Origin: Candidatus Rokuibacteriota bacterium
GTDB lineage: Bacteria; Methylomirabilota; Methylomirabilia; Rokubacteriales; JACOUJ01
Length of the DNA: 10,628 nt
NCBI GenBank assembly: GCA_016177865.1
Contig: JACOUJ010000144.1
Coordinates: 1 to 10,628, forward strand
Direction: 5' to 3'
Part shown: piece after piece, positions 5,890-10,628 of the stretch
Layout: each line of letters opens with the position of its first letter
How positions within the stretch are numbered: position 1 is the first letter of the stretch
Translations under genes and position numbers: made by a program
Notes under the pieces: model-generated
Database searches by the model: none
Told to the model about the DNA's origin: nothing
The model's input: only the letters and a program-made list of their open reading frames with translations

Positions 5890-6530
5890 CGATGCCGTCG
5901 CGAAACCCGAAGCGTCGGGCGGCACGATCCAAGCGGGAAGGGGCGGTCCTGGACCATCTGAAACCTGACGAGGCCGCGGAGGTGTTGCGCCGGCTTCTCG
6001 CGGCTCACCCCGATCTCGCCGACGAGGCTGAGCGGACCGCACGGTCCGTCCTCGGTGAGGTCACGTTCGAGGAGATCGCGAACGAGGTCGAGGACGCGGT
6101 GCGGGCGCCGCACCTCGATGACCTCAACGGGCGAGCGGGCCGACATGAGGGGGGCTACGTGGAGCCGACCGAGGCGGCATGGGCGATCCTCGAGGAGGCC
6201 GTGGAACCGTTCGTCGAGGACATGAAGCGGCGGACCGCGCTCGGTCTCGAGCCCCAGGCGCTCGAGATCTGCAAGGGCGTGGTGCTTGGCCTCTATCGCG
6301 TGGAGCACGGCAAGGGGGGCGGGGTCCTGGAGTGGGCCCCCGACTTTCCGGCCGAGGCGGCGGGCAACGCCGTCGAGGTCTGGTACAGGGGTGGCGACCG
6401 GGTCAAGAAGCGCGCACGAAGAACCGCGTCGGGAGGCCACCGCGGCTTCCCCCGGGAATTCGTGGAGCAGGTCGTGCCGGAGTGGGCCGAGATGATTTCC
6501 CGCATCCTCTCGCGAAAGATGCGCCCATGA
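5886..6530 (+). CDS. Cassette gene B, conserved hypothetical protein
   Basis: A 214-residue soluble protein starting at the ATG that overlaps the stop of gene A (ATGA, 5886-5889); a further ATG lies two codons on, and the upstream open frame to 5850 lies inside gene A. It has a basic N-terminus (PSRNPKRRAARSKREG), then an acidic helical part (DEAAEVLRRLLAAHPDLADE, LGEVTFEEIANEVEDAV), a GGYVEPTEAAWAILEEAVEP stretch, and a central helix LEICKGVVLGLYRVEH followed by VLEWAPDFPAEAAGNAVEVW. There is no signal peptide, membrane segment or metal motif. The pattern resembles helical-repeat proteins of unknown function, but I cannot name a family. Overlap with genes A and C implies coupled translation and a shared role. 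Confidence 0.78.
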   Translation: MTMPSRNPKRRAARSKREGAVLDHLKPDEAAEVLRRLLAAHPDLADEAERTARSVLGEVTFEEIANEVEDAVRAPHLDDLNGRAGRHEGGYVEPTEAAWAILEEAVEPFVEDMKRRTALGLEPQALEICKGVVLGLYRVEHGKGGGVLEWAPDFPAEAAGNAVEVWYRGGDRVKKRARRTASGGHRGFPREFVEQVVPEWAEMISRILSRKMRP

Positions 6531-6898
6531 TCGAGCTCCACAAGATCTGGATTGAGCAGTGCGAGGGCGCGCGCGGGATCAAGGAGGAGTTCGGCACCAA
6601 GAAGGCCCTGGGCTGCCTGATCGGCGAGAAACTCGTCAACTTCGTTCGGGCCTCTGACCAGCATCCGGAGTGCGCCGCCGAGCCGCCGAAGTTCGTGGCG
6701 GAGATCAAGCGCATGTTCGAGCCGCATGAGATTCGCGGGTACCTCGAGAACATCCGCCGGGTCGGCGCCCTCGGGCACGTCTGCGCCGACGAGGAGGTCG
6801 AGGTGTTGCGCGCCGCCGGTGCGATCGACGAAGACCCGGTCCGGGACGCGGAGGACGTGCTCATCGTGGAGCGGATCAAGGAGATGCTGCTCGGCTGA
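6527..6898 (+). CDS. Cassette gene C, conserved hypothetical protein
   Basis: A 123-residue soluble protein starting at an ATG that overlaps the stop of gene B by ATGA (6527-6530). It is mostly helical: IWIEQCEGARGIKEEFGTKK, LIGEKLVNFVRASDQHPE, PPKFVAEIKRMFEPHEIRGY and LENIRRVGALGHVCADEEVE, ending in VRDAEDVLIVERIKEMLLG. There are no transmembrane segments and no catalytic motif that I recognise. The tight overlap implies that it is made in fixed ratio with gene B and may form a complex with it (inference). It is the last gene of the cassette; a HicB-like fragment and the second repeat copy follow. Family and function unknown. Confidence 0.77.
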   Translation: MIELHKIWIEQCEGARGIKEEFGTKKALGCLIGEKLVNFVRASDQHPECAAEPPKFVAEIKRMFEPHEIRGYLENIRRVGALGHVCADEEVEVLRAAGAIDEDPVRDAEDVLIVERIKEMLLG

Positions 6899-6915
6899 AG
6901 AGGCAACCAGCCAGA

Positions 6916-6993
6916 ATGCCTCCCACGAGTGCCTCGCAGGTCATTGTGCACCGGGAATTCGACGGGAGGTGGCGGGGCGAGCGACGTGGATGA
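6916..6993 (+). pseudogene. Possible HicB antitoxin N-terminal fragment, cut by the repeat
   Basis: A 25-codon frame from the ATG at 6916 contains SQVIVHREFDGRWRGE, which resembles the first strands of HicB antitoxins (VVxHREEDGRWxAEVP). The frame enters repeat copy 2 at 6972 and stops at 6991-6993, just where HicB proteins would continue with the LPG motif. A fragment of this length is weak evidence; the call rests on the HRE-DGRW pattern and on the presence of a HicA-like gene beside the other repeat copy. Confidence 0.35.
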
Positions 6994-7083
6994 CCTCGAC
7001 GTGGGGGTGGGCGTCATCGTCGCTGGGCCCGATGGCGACCTCGTTAACGAAGCAGGGGGCGGGATCCGACTCCCTGTCTGGCT

Positions 7084-7126
7084 GGTAGCACGGTGGTAGC
7101 AACGAGGCTGCTACCACGCTGCTGCC
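7084..7126. promoter_or_regulatory. Four phased GGTAGCA sites in repeat copy 2
   Basis: GGTAGCA at 7084-7090 and 7095-7101 (11 bp apart), then the reverse complement TGCTACC at 7109-7115 and TGCTGCC (one mismatch) at 7120-7126 (11 bp apart). The 11-bp spacing within each pair is kept in both repeat copies although the centre gap differs by one base and the single mismatched site is a different one in each copy. Confidence 0.55.
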
Positions 7127-7225
7127 ACTCCACCCCAACTCAGGGGCACCCAGGGGCACCATCGCCTACCCCTCAGGCTCGTCATGACGCGGGGTTAGGT
7201 CATCCTGGTCTGGGTCGGGGCCCCT

Positions 7226-7268
7226 TTTAAGCAGGGAGTCGGAGGTTCGAATCCTCCACGGCTCACCA
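7226..7268 (+). tRNA. tRNA-Lys(UUU) 3'-half fragment, copy 2
   Basis: These 43 bases are identical to 2828-2870. The upstream base makes the loop CTTTTAA complete, with anticodon TTT. The 5' half (acceptor, D-arm, 5' anticodon stem) is absent; the preceding bases are TGGGTCGGGGCCC. It is a displaced 3' end, as left at the far side of an element integrated in a tRNA gene, not a functional tRNA. Confidence 0.82.
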
Positions 7269-7391
7269 GAGTCGCGCGTTCCCCGACAGGACCTCCCCCT
7301 CGCCACCCGCTGCCACTTTCTCTGTCCCGCATGGCGACGGCTGCCTTGTTTTCCGTCGCAAGCCACCGCCGGACGGACTCGGCCCATCGGC

Positions 7392-7874
7392 CTAACCTCC
7401 GGGGCGTGATGGTGGGGGCGCAGGTCGCGGGTCTAGCGGAGCGGTCGCGGGTTGTGGCCCGCGCAGGAGCGGCCGCCACTCGGTCCGGCGCAGGACCGTG
7501 TTGGCCCGCACGAGCGCGACGGCAAACTCAGTCTCATGGGGGTTGAGGAGGGGGAGGACGAGCGAAAGCAGCGTGAGACGACCAGAGGCGAGCCCCTTCG
7601 AAACCGCCTCTGTGCTGCCGACCCGGGTGAGGCCCGATGCGCTGTCGCGGAGGAGGCACTGGACCTGATCCTCGCCGTGAGCCCCCGAGACGACGATCTG
7701 AACCTCCAGCACGGTCAGGTCCAGCACCTGGACGGAGAGGATCTCCTGGGCCGCTATCGGTGGCGACGCGGTCAGGAGTCCTAGGGCCAGGGTCCCCCAC
7801 ATGCCGCCGAGAAACACCCAGTGAAATCCCGGTCTTCTCTGGCGAGCGGTGTGTGGGTTCGGCCAGGTGCTCAA
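7392..7874 (-). CDS. Hypothetical exported protein with TTG start
   Basis: A 160-residue protein. The TTG at 7874 is chosen as start because a strong GGAGGAGG ribosome site (7883-7890) lies 8 bases upstream and a good promoter sits just before it; the frame is open to 7964 but that part is upstream of the likely transcription start. From this start the protein has a signal peptide: basic ARQRRPG, hydrophobic HWVFLGGMWGTLALGLL, and a cleavage-type SPPIAAQ before EILSVQVL. The mature part is short-strand rich with one cysteine (VQCLLRD), a segment LASGRLTLLSLVLPLL, and a proline-rich tail. No family recognised. It probably acts outside the cytoplasm. Confidence 0.65.
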   Translation of the reverse strand: MSTWPNPHTARQRRPGFHWVFLGGMWGTLALGLLTASPPIAAQEILSVQVLDLTVLEVQIVVSGAHGEDQVQCLLRDSASGLTRVGSTEAVSKGLASGRLTLLSLVLPLLNPHETEFAVALVRANTVLRRTEWRPLLRGPQPATAPLDPRPAPPPSRPGG

Positions 7875-7882
7875 GCCAGTAA

Positions 7883-7890
7883 CCTCCTCC
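7883..7890 (-). promoter_or_regulatory. Strong Shine-Dalgarno site deciding a TTG start
   Basis: On the minus strand GGAGGAGG lies 8 bases before the TTG at 7874. No ATG or GTG lies at a comparable distance; the next ATG in frame is 24 codons inside, within the signal peptide. Confidence 0.65.
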
Positions 7891-7905
7891 CCGGAACGCG
7901 ATAGC

Positions 7906-7934
7906 ACTCTAGGGGAGCGGGCGGTGGCTGTCAA
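7906..7934 (-). promoter_or_regulatory. Sigma70-like promoter of the exported-protein gene
   Basis: On the minus strand TTGACA (7929-7934, perfect -35) and TAGAGT (7906-7911, 4/6) are separated by 17 bases. Transcription would begin near 7899, giving a leader of about 25 bases containing the GGAGGAGG site. Confidence 0.65.
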
Positions 7935-8035
7935 GCGAGCCCAGCCCGACCGACCCGCCGCCACAACTCGGTCCTCGCCAGGGAGGATGCGCCCAGCCTA
8001 GAATCGTGTCGGGAGTCGCAGGCTCGCCTTCGCCA

Positions 8036-8422
8036 TCATCGGCGCGGGCAGAGCGGTCCAAGGGCGCTCGCAACGAAGTCGGCGATCGAGGAGAAGACTT
8101 TGTTGGGGTGGGCCAGCGCGTAGGCGGTGATCCGCGCCTGGATCGTCTCAAAGTCCGGGGAGGCGTTGCCCGCCACACAGTCCGTGAGGCGGAGGGCCTC
8201 CCGCTCGCGCACGGTGAGCGGCTCCCCCACCACTGCCCTTTCGAGGACCTCGTCAGCCGTTGCCCGCCACGCGGTGAGAACCTCCGCCAAGGACGAGCGC
8301 TGGACGGCCGGGGAGGTCTCGAGCCAGGTGCTCGATCGGTAGAAGATGCGGCTTCCCCCAGCATGGGCGGAGCACACCAGGCTCACGAGAAAGAGGACCG
8401 TCGCGACGCCAGGGAGCCTCAT
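8036..8422 (-). CDS. Hypothetical small exported protein
   Basis: A 128-residue protein. The ATG at 8422 starts a clear Sec-type signal peptide (MRLPGVATVLFLVSLVCSAHA, cut after AHA around residue 21); an extra GTG codon directly before it is a possible alternative. The mature part is helical: LAEVLTAWRATADEVLERAV, LTVREREALRLTDCVAG, TIQARITAYALAHPNKVF and IADFVASALGPLCPRR. Two cysteines (in TDC and PLC) could form a disulfide in the periplasm. No known domain is recognised. It lies 102 bases downstream of the sulfite-oxidase-type gene on the same strand and could be co-transcribed with it, but the degraded repeat piece at 8478-8523 lies between. Confidence 0.68.
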   Translation of the reverse strand: MRLPGVATVLFLVSLVCSAHAGGSRIFYRSSTWLETSPAVQRSSLAEVLTAWRATADEVLERAVVGEPLTVREREALRLTDCVAGNASPDFETIQARITAYALAHPNKVFSSIADFVASALGPLCPRR

Positions 8423-8477
8423 CACTGGGCCAACCCACCCTTGAGGGGAGACCGCGAAGGTCAGCTACTCCCAGCGT

Positions 8478-8523
8478 GACCCCGGGGCTCGTTGTCGACT
8501 GGGGTTAGGTTGAGTTCGGGGGT
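8478..8523 (+). repeat. Third, degraded piece of the att-like repeat
   Basis: The sequence GACCCCGGGGCTCGT, followed by GTCGAC in the place of the palindrome, then TGGGGTTAGGT and GTTCGGGGG, follows the order of the segment just before the tRNA part of copy 1 (about 2769-2823), with an internal gap of about 11 bases. The tRNA fragment and the GGTAGCA sites are not found. It ends at the stop codon of the sulfite-oxidase-type gene. Confidence 0.5.
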
Positions 8524-9717
8524 TTAGCCCACCTCGACCCTTACCGGCTGGACCTGATTCACGGCGAACCCGTTCAGGTCGAGGTCATAGGCGAACGGCT
8601 GGGCTGCTCCGCTGGTGTCGGTCGCGCGGGCCATGAGCGTGTGCTCTCCCGGCGCAGTCGCCTGCCAAGGGAATTCCCAGAGGCGCCAGGCGTACGTCGC
8701 GTGGGGCTCGAGGAGGCGGGCGAACTGCCATGACTTCCCGCCGTCGGTGCTGACCTGGACCGACGTGATGTCCTTCCCCCCAGACCATGCGGCGCCGGTG
8801 ATCCGGTGTGCCCCCGCGGCCAGCTTCTGACCCGATTGCGGGCTGACGATCAGGGATTTGACAGCGACCTGGCTCACCGCCTCCTCGCGGAGGTGGCCGT
8901 CATGCCGCCGGCGCACCCGCCAGTTCCGCGTCATGAAGGCACCGTCGAAGGACCGGTCCAGCACCTCGATGCGCGCGAGCCATTTGACGTTGTATGTCCC
9001 GTACCAGCCCGGCACGAGAGCTCGGACGGGACCGCCGTGCTCGCGCGGAAGGGGCGCGCCATTCATCTCATAGACCAGCAGGGTATCGGGATGGAGGGCC
9101 TTCTCAAGCGGCAGGCTCTTCGCGAAGTTGGCCTCCGCTGGGGCGAAGGGCGCCTTGCCCCGATCGGTTCCCTCGAGCACGACCTCACGCGCCGAGGCCT
9201 TGATGCCCGCCTGCTCGAGCACGAACTGGAGCGGGGCGCCCCTCCACTCGGCGTTGCCGACGTACCCGTTCCCCAGAAACGACTTCGGCAGGGGCGGGCT
9301 CGCGGAGTTTCGCGAGTTGCCTGCGCACTCCAGCACCGATACGACCCTTCGAGCGGGTAGCGCCCGCAACTGCTCGTAGCTGAGCGTCAGGGGCCGGTCC
9401 ACCTGCCCTTCGACGCTGAGGCGCCAAGCACCCGGATCGATCGTGGGAAGCGGATTGGCCATGATCGTCAAGATAAAGAAGAGATCGTTGGGGGTGATCC
9501 AGCTGGTCAGGCCCTTGAGCGGCATCTCCGCCACGAGGGGCGCGGCTCGATGGAGAATCAGCTGGCTGCCGGCGGGCGCTTGAGCCCACGCCAGGTTGCG
9601 AACCAGGACGTGAGCGGCCACCAGCGCGGGCGGGAGCCCTCCCACGAAGGCGCGTCGGGTGAGGAGGCTTCCCTCTCGTGCTGGAAGATGCGAGGCGACA
9701 CGGTTCGGCTGCGGCAT
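8524..9717 (-). CDS. Molybdopterin-dependent oxidoreductase, sulfite oxidase / SoxC type, Tat-exported
   Basis: A 397-residue protein with the sulfite-oxidase two-domain plan. The N-terminus holds a twin-arginine signal (LLTRRAFVGG, arginines 21-22, then a hydrophobic stretch ending near AWAQA). The molybdenum-cofactor domain (about 60-275) shows TPNDLFFI, VSVLECAGNSR with the expected molybdenum-ligand cysteine at 131, and VRALVPGWYGTYNVKWLARI. The C-terminal dimerisation domain (about 285-385) shows IVSPQSGQ, VQVSTDGGKSW and WEFPWQATAPGEHTLMARAT. There is no haem domain, so electrons would pass to a separate cytochrome. Substrate may be sulfite or another sulfoxide-like compound. The ATG at 9717 follows GGGAGG. 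A good promoter lies upstream. No molybdenum-cofactor or cytochrome gene is in the window. Confidence 0.92.
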   Translation of the reverse strand: MPQPNRVASHLPAREGSLLTRRAFVGGLPPALVAAHVLVRNLAWAQAPAGSQLILHRAAPLVAEMPLKGLTSWITPNDLFFILTIMANPLPTIDPGAWRLSVEGQVDRPLTLSYEQLRALPARRVVSVLECAGNSRNSASPPLPKSFLGNGYVGNAEWRGAPLQFVLEQAGIKASAREVVLEGTDRGKAPFAPAEANFAKSLPLEKALHPDTLLVYEMNGAPLPREHGGPVRALVPGWYGTYNVKWLARIEVLDRSFDGAFMTRNWRVRRRHDGHLREEAVSQVAVKSLIVSPQSGQKLAAGAHRITGAAWSGGKDITSVQVSTDGGKSWQFARLLEPHATYAWRLWEFPWQATAPGEHTLMARATDTSGAAQPFAYDLDLNGFAVNQVQPVRVEVG

Positions 9718-9802
9718 GGGGGCCTCCCGCGTTCCCCCGGGGCTTGCCTCCCCCGGACGCCGGTCGTGGGTGACGGCAGCGATGCCCCCCTTCGCTCACA
9801 CC

Positions 9803-9831
9803 ACAATAGTCGGGCTCACCAGGGGTGTCAA
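9803..9831 (-). promoter_or_regulatory. Sigma70-like promoter of the sulfite-oxidase-type gene
   Basis: On the minus strand TTGACA (9826-9831, perfect) and TATTGT (9803-9808, 4/6) are 17 bases apart, about 85 bases before the ATG at 9717. The rest of the 220-base gap to the TPR gene holds no gene that I can see. Confidence 0.65.
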
Positions 9832-9937
9832 GGCCGTCACCGATGCCGCCTTACCTTGACCTTCCGCATCCCCGCGTGAACGTGGACGGGAGTGTCAGGG
9901 GGATCGGTGTAGGTGCATGGGGTCGGGGCCTTCCGCC

Positions 9938-10501
9938 TTACAGCCCCGTGAAGGCCGCTTCGATCAGTGCGGTCCCGCCGTCGCGCTCATAACCCTCCGC
10001 CACCTCGCGGAGCAGCACCAGGTACTGCTCCGGCCTCAGCCCAAGCTCAGCGATGATCTCGCGGAGCTGCCGGTAGTCCTGCTCGGTGTCGGGGTGACCG
10101 ATCCCCTGCTCGATCAGGCAGCACACCACCACGAGCCTCGCCCCTTCGGCGAGCCGGCCCTGTCGGGCTGCGAGGCCGCCGAGCTGGAAGAACGCGGCGG
10201 CCTCACCTGCGCGGTCGCCGAGCTGACGCCAGATCTCCAGGGCGTTGACGAAGTGGCTCCGGGCGGCCCGGTAATCGCCTTCCTCGAGGTCGAGCGAGGC
10301 GATCCCGTGCCAGGTGGCGGCCTCCCCCGCCTGGTCGCCGAGTTGGCGCCAGGTCTCCAGGGCCGTGCCGAACTTCTCTCGGGCGGTCCGGTAGCGGCCC
10401 GCCTCGAGATCCTGGGCGGCCAGCCGGTGCCAGTTCGCGGCCTCGGCCCGTCGGTCATCGGGCGATCGGATGCCTTCCGCCTCGGGGAGTAGCTCTGACA
10501 T
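9938..10501 (-). CDS. Tetratricopeptide (TPR) repeat protein
   Basis: A 187-residue soluble protein. Residues 21-60 and 61-100 are two near-identical 40-residue TPR units of the long kind (AA-WH-A--DLE-G-YR-AR--F--ALE-WRQLGD-AGE), and 101 to about 130 is a third, diverged unit (AAAFFQLGGLAARQGRLAEG). The C-terminal part (RQLREIIAELGLRPEQYLVL, then an alpha-helical end) is different. The two good units are also alike in DNA, as a 120-bp tandem repeat (about 10202-10441). TPR units bind other proteins; such units often form the C-terminal part of cyclase/ATPase regulators. The partial gene upstream, 36 bases away on the same strand, is probably a cyclase, so this protein may be its partner or a split-off part. 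The ATG at 10501 has only a weak ribosome site. Confidence 0.82.
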   Translation of the reverse strand: MSELLPEAEGIRSPDDRRAEAANWHRLAAQDLEAGRYRTAREKFGTALETWRQLGDQAGEAATWHGIASLDLEEGDYRAARSHFVNALEIWRQLGDRAGEAAAFFQLGGLAARQGRLAEGARLVVVCCLIEQGIGHPDTEQDYRQLREIIAELGLRPEQYLVLLREVAEGYERDGGTALIEAAFTGL

Positions 10502-10537
10502 CGGGTGCCTAAGACGAGGAGCGGATCGAGTTCGTCC

Positions 10538-10628
10538 TCAGGGCAAGCCGCGGCTGCCGGCGGGCCAGATCTGGTACAGCGTCTGGTTCCCTTCGATCCC
10601 CTTGAGGGAGACGGTCAAGACGTCGCAC
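10538..10628 (-). CDS. C-terminal end of a probable class III adenylate/guanylate cyclase (partial)
   Basis: Only the last 29 codons lie in the window, reading TVSLKGIEGNQTLYQIWPAG and ending GLP before TGA at 10538-10540. The pattern V-LKGI-G---LYQI is the usual final strand of class III nucleotide cyclase domains, after which only a short tail is normal. The short segment gives a likely but not certain identification. It is followed 36 bases later by the TPR protein gene on the same strand, suggesting an operon. Confidence 0.5.
   Translation of the reverse strand, partial: CDVLTVSLKGIEGNQTLYQIWPAGSRGLP

Larger units (their letters stand above)
2871..7268. mobile_element. Putative integrase-less island bounded by tRNA-Lys 3' fragments
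   Basis: The 4.4-kb segment runs from just after the tRNA fragment of copy 1 to the end of the fragment of copy 2. Its load is accessory: a truncated hypothetical gene, a broken toxin-antitoxin pair, an IS91 remnant and the three-gene cassette. Direct repeats carrying a tRNA 3' end on both sides are what a tandem insertion at one tRNA site would leave, with the intact tRNA and an integrase outside the window to the left. No recombinase gene is present inside, so it would be a satellite or a relic. The boundaries are seen; the element history is inference. Confidence 0.45.
6972..7268 (+). repeat. Direct repeat copy 2, tRNA-Lys-linked attachment-site-like end
   Basis: This copy has the same order of parts as 2573-2870: the GCGGGGCGA start, GTTAACGA motif, four GGTAGCA-type sites (7084-7126), CAGGGGCACC twice (7141-7160), the palindrome CGTCATGACG (7180-7189), GCGGGGTTAGGTCATCCTGG, and the tRNA-Lys 3' half ending at 7268. 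The flanks on both sides differ from those of copy 1. Single-base indels between copies show independent decay or age. Recombination between the two copies would excise or duplicate the 4.4 kb between them. Confidence 0.85.

Noticed and set aside
7166..7479. Minus-strand frames across repeat copy 2 (73 and 94 residues)
   Set aside because: They are the same antisense-tRNA artefact, with low-complexity arginine-rich flanks and no family likeness.
8806..9360. 184-residue plus-strand frame inside the sulfite-oxidase-type gene
   Set aside because: Opposite strand of a well-supported gene, no motif or ribosome site.

Overview
This is a GC-rich bacterial chromosomal window with close-packed genes, mostly on the minus strand. 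The gene mix (cytoplasmic ornithine-cyclodeaminase-like dehydrogenase, Tat-exported sulfite-oxidase-type enzyme, cyclase and TPR proteins, DUF433/PIN and HicA toxin-antitoxin parts, IS91 debris) and the protein style suggest an uncultivated soil or subsurface lineage such as Rokubacteria/NC10. That placement is inference; no rRNA or marker gene is present.

Layout. (1) 59-1765, minus: a GntR/HutC-type regulator followed 6 bases later by an ornithine cyclodeaminase/mu-crystallin family protein, a probable two-gene operon. (2) 1804-2570: a gene-poor stretch, then an orphan HicA-like toxin. (3) 2573-2870 and 6972-7268: two direct copies of a ~298-bp repeat, each ending exactly at the CCA of a tRNA-Lys(UUU) 3' half (43 identical bases) with no 5' tRNA half. 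Each copy also carries four GGTAGCA-type sites in an inverted, 11-bp-phased layout, a 10-bp tandem repeat and a 10-bp palindrome. They look like attachment-site ends of an element that integrates in tRNA-Lys. (4) 2871-7268, between the copies: an integrase-less island holding a truncated hypothetical gene, a DUF433 antitoxin with a PIN-like toxin broken by a nonsense codon, an IS91-family transposase remnant, and a plus-strand cassette of three unknown genes joined by ATGA overlaps, the first of which is frameshifted. (5) 7392-10628, minus: two small exported proteins of unknown function, a molybdopterin sulfite-oxidase-type oxidoreductase, a TPR protein, and the C-terminal end of a probable class III cyclase. 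A third, degraded piece of the repeat lies at 8478-8523.

How it fits together. The left operon probably controls and performs one step of amino-acid or imino-acid metabolism under an effector bound by the UTRA domain. The middle reads as a decayed, possibly tandem, tRNA-Lys-targeted island: toxin-antitoxin parts are broken, the transposase is broken, and genes run directly into the repeat edges. The most interesting content is the coupled three-gene cassette and the structured tRNA-linked repeat. The right side is ordinary chromosome with good sigma70-like promoters before the exported protein and the sulfite-oxidase gene.
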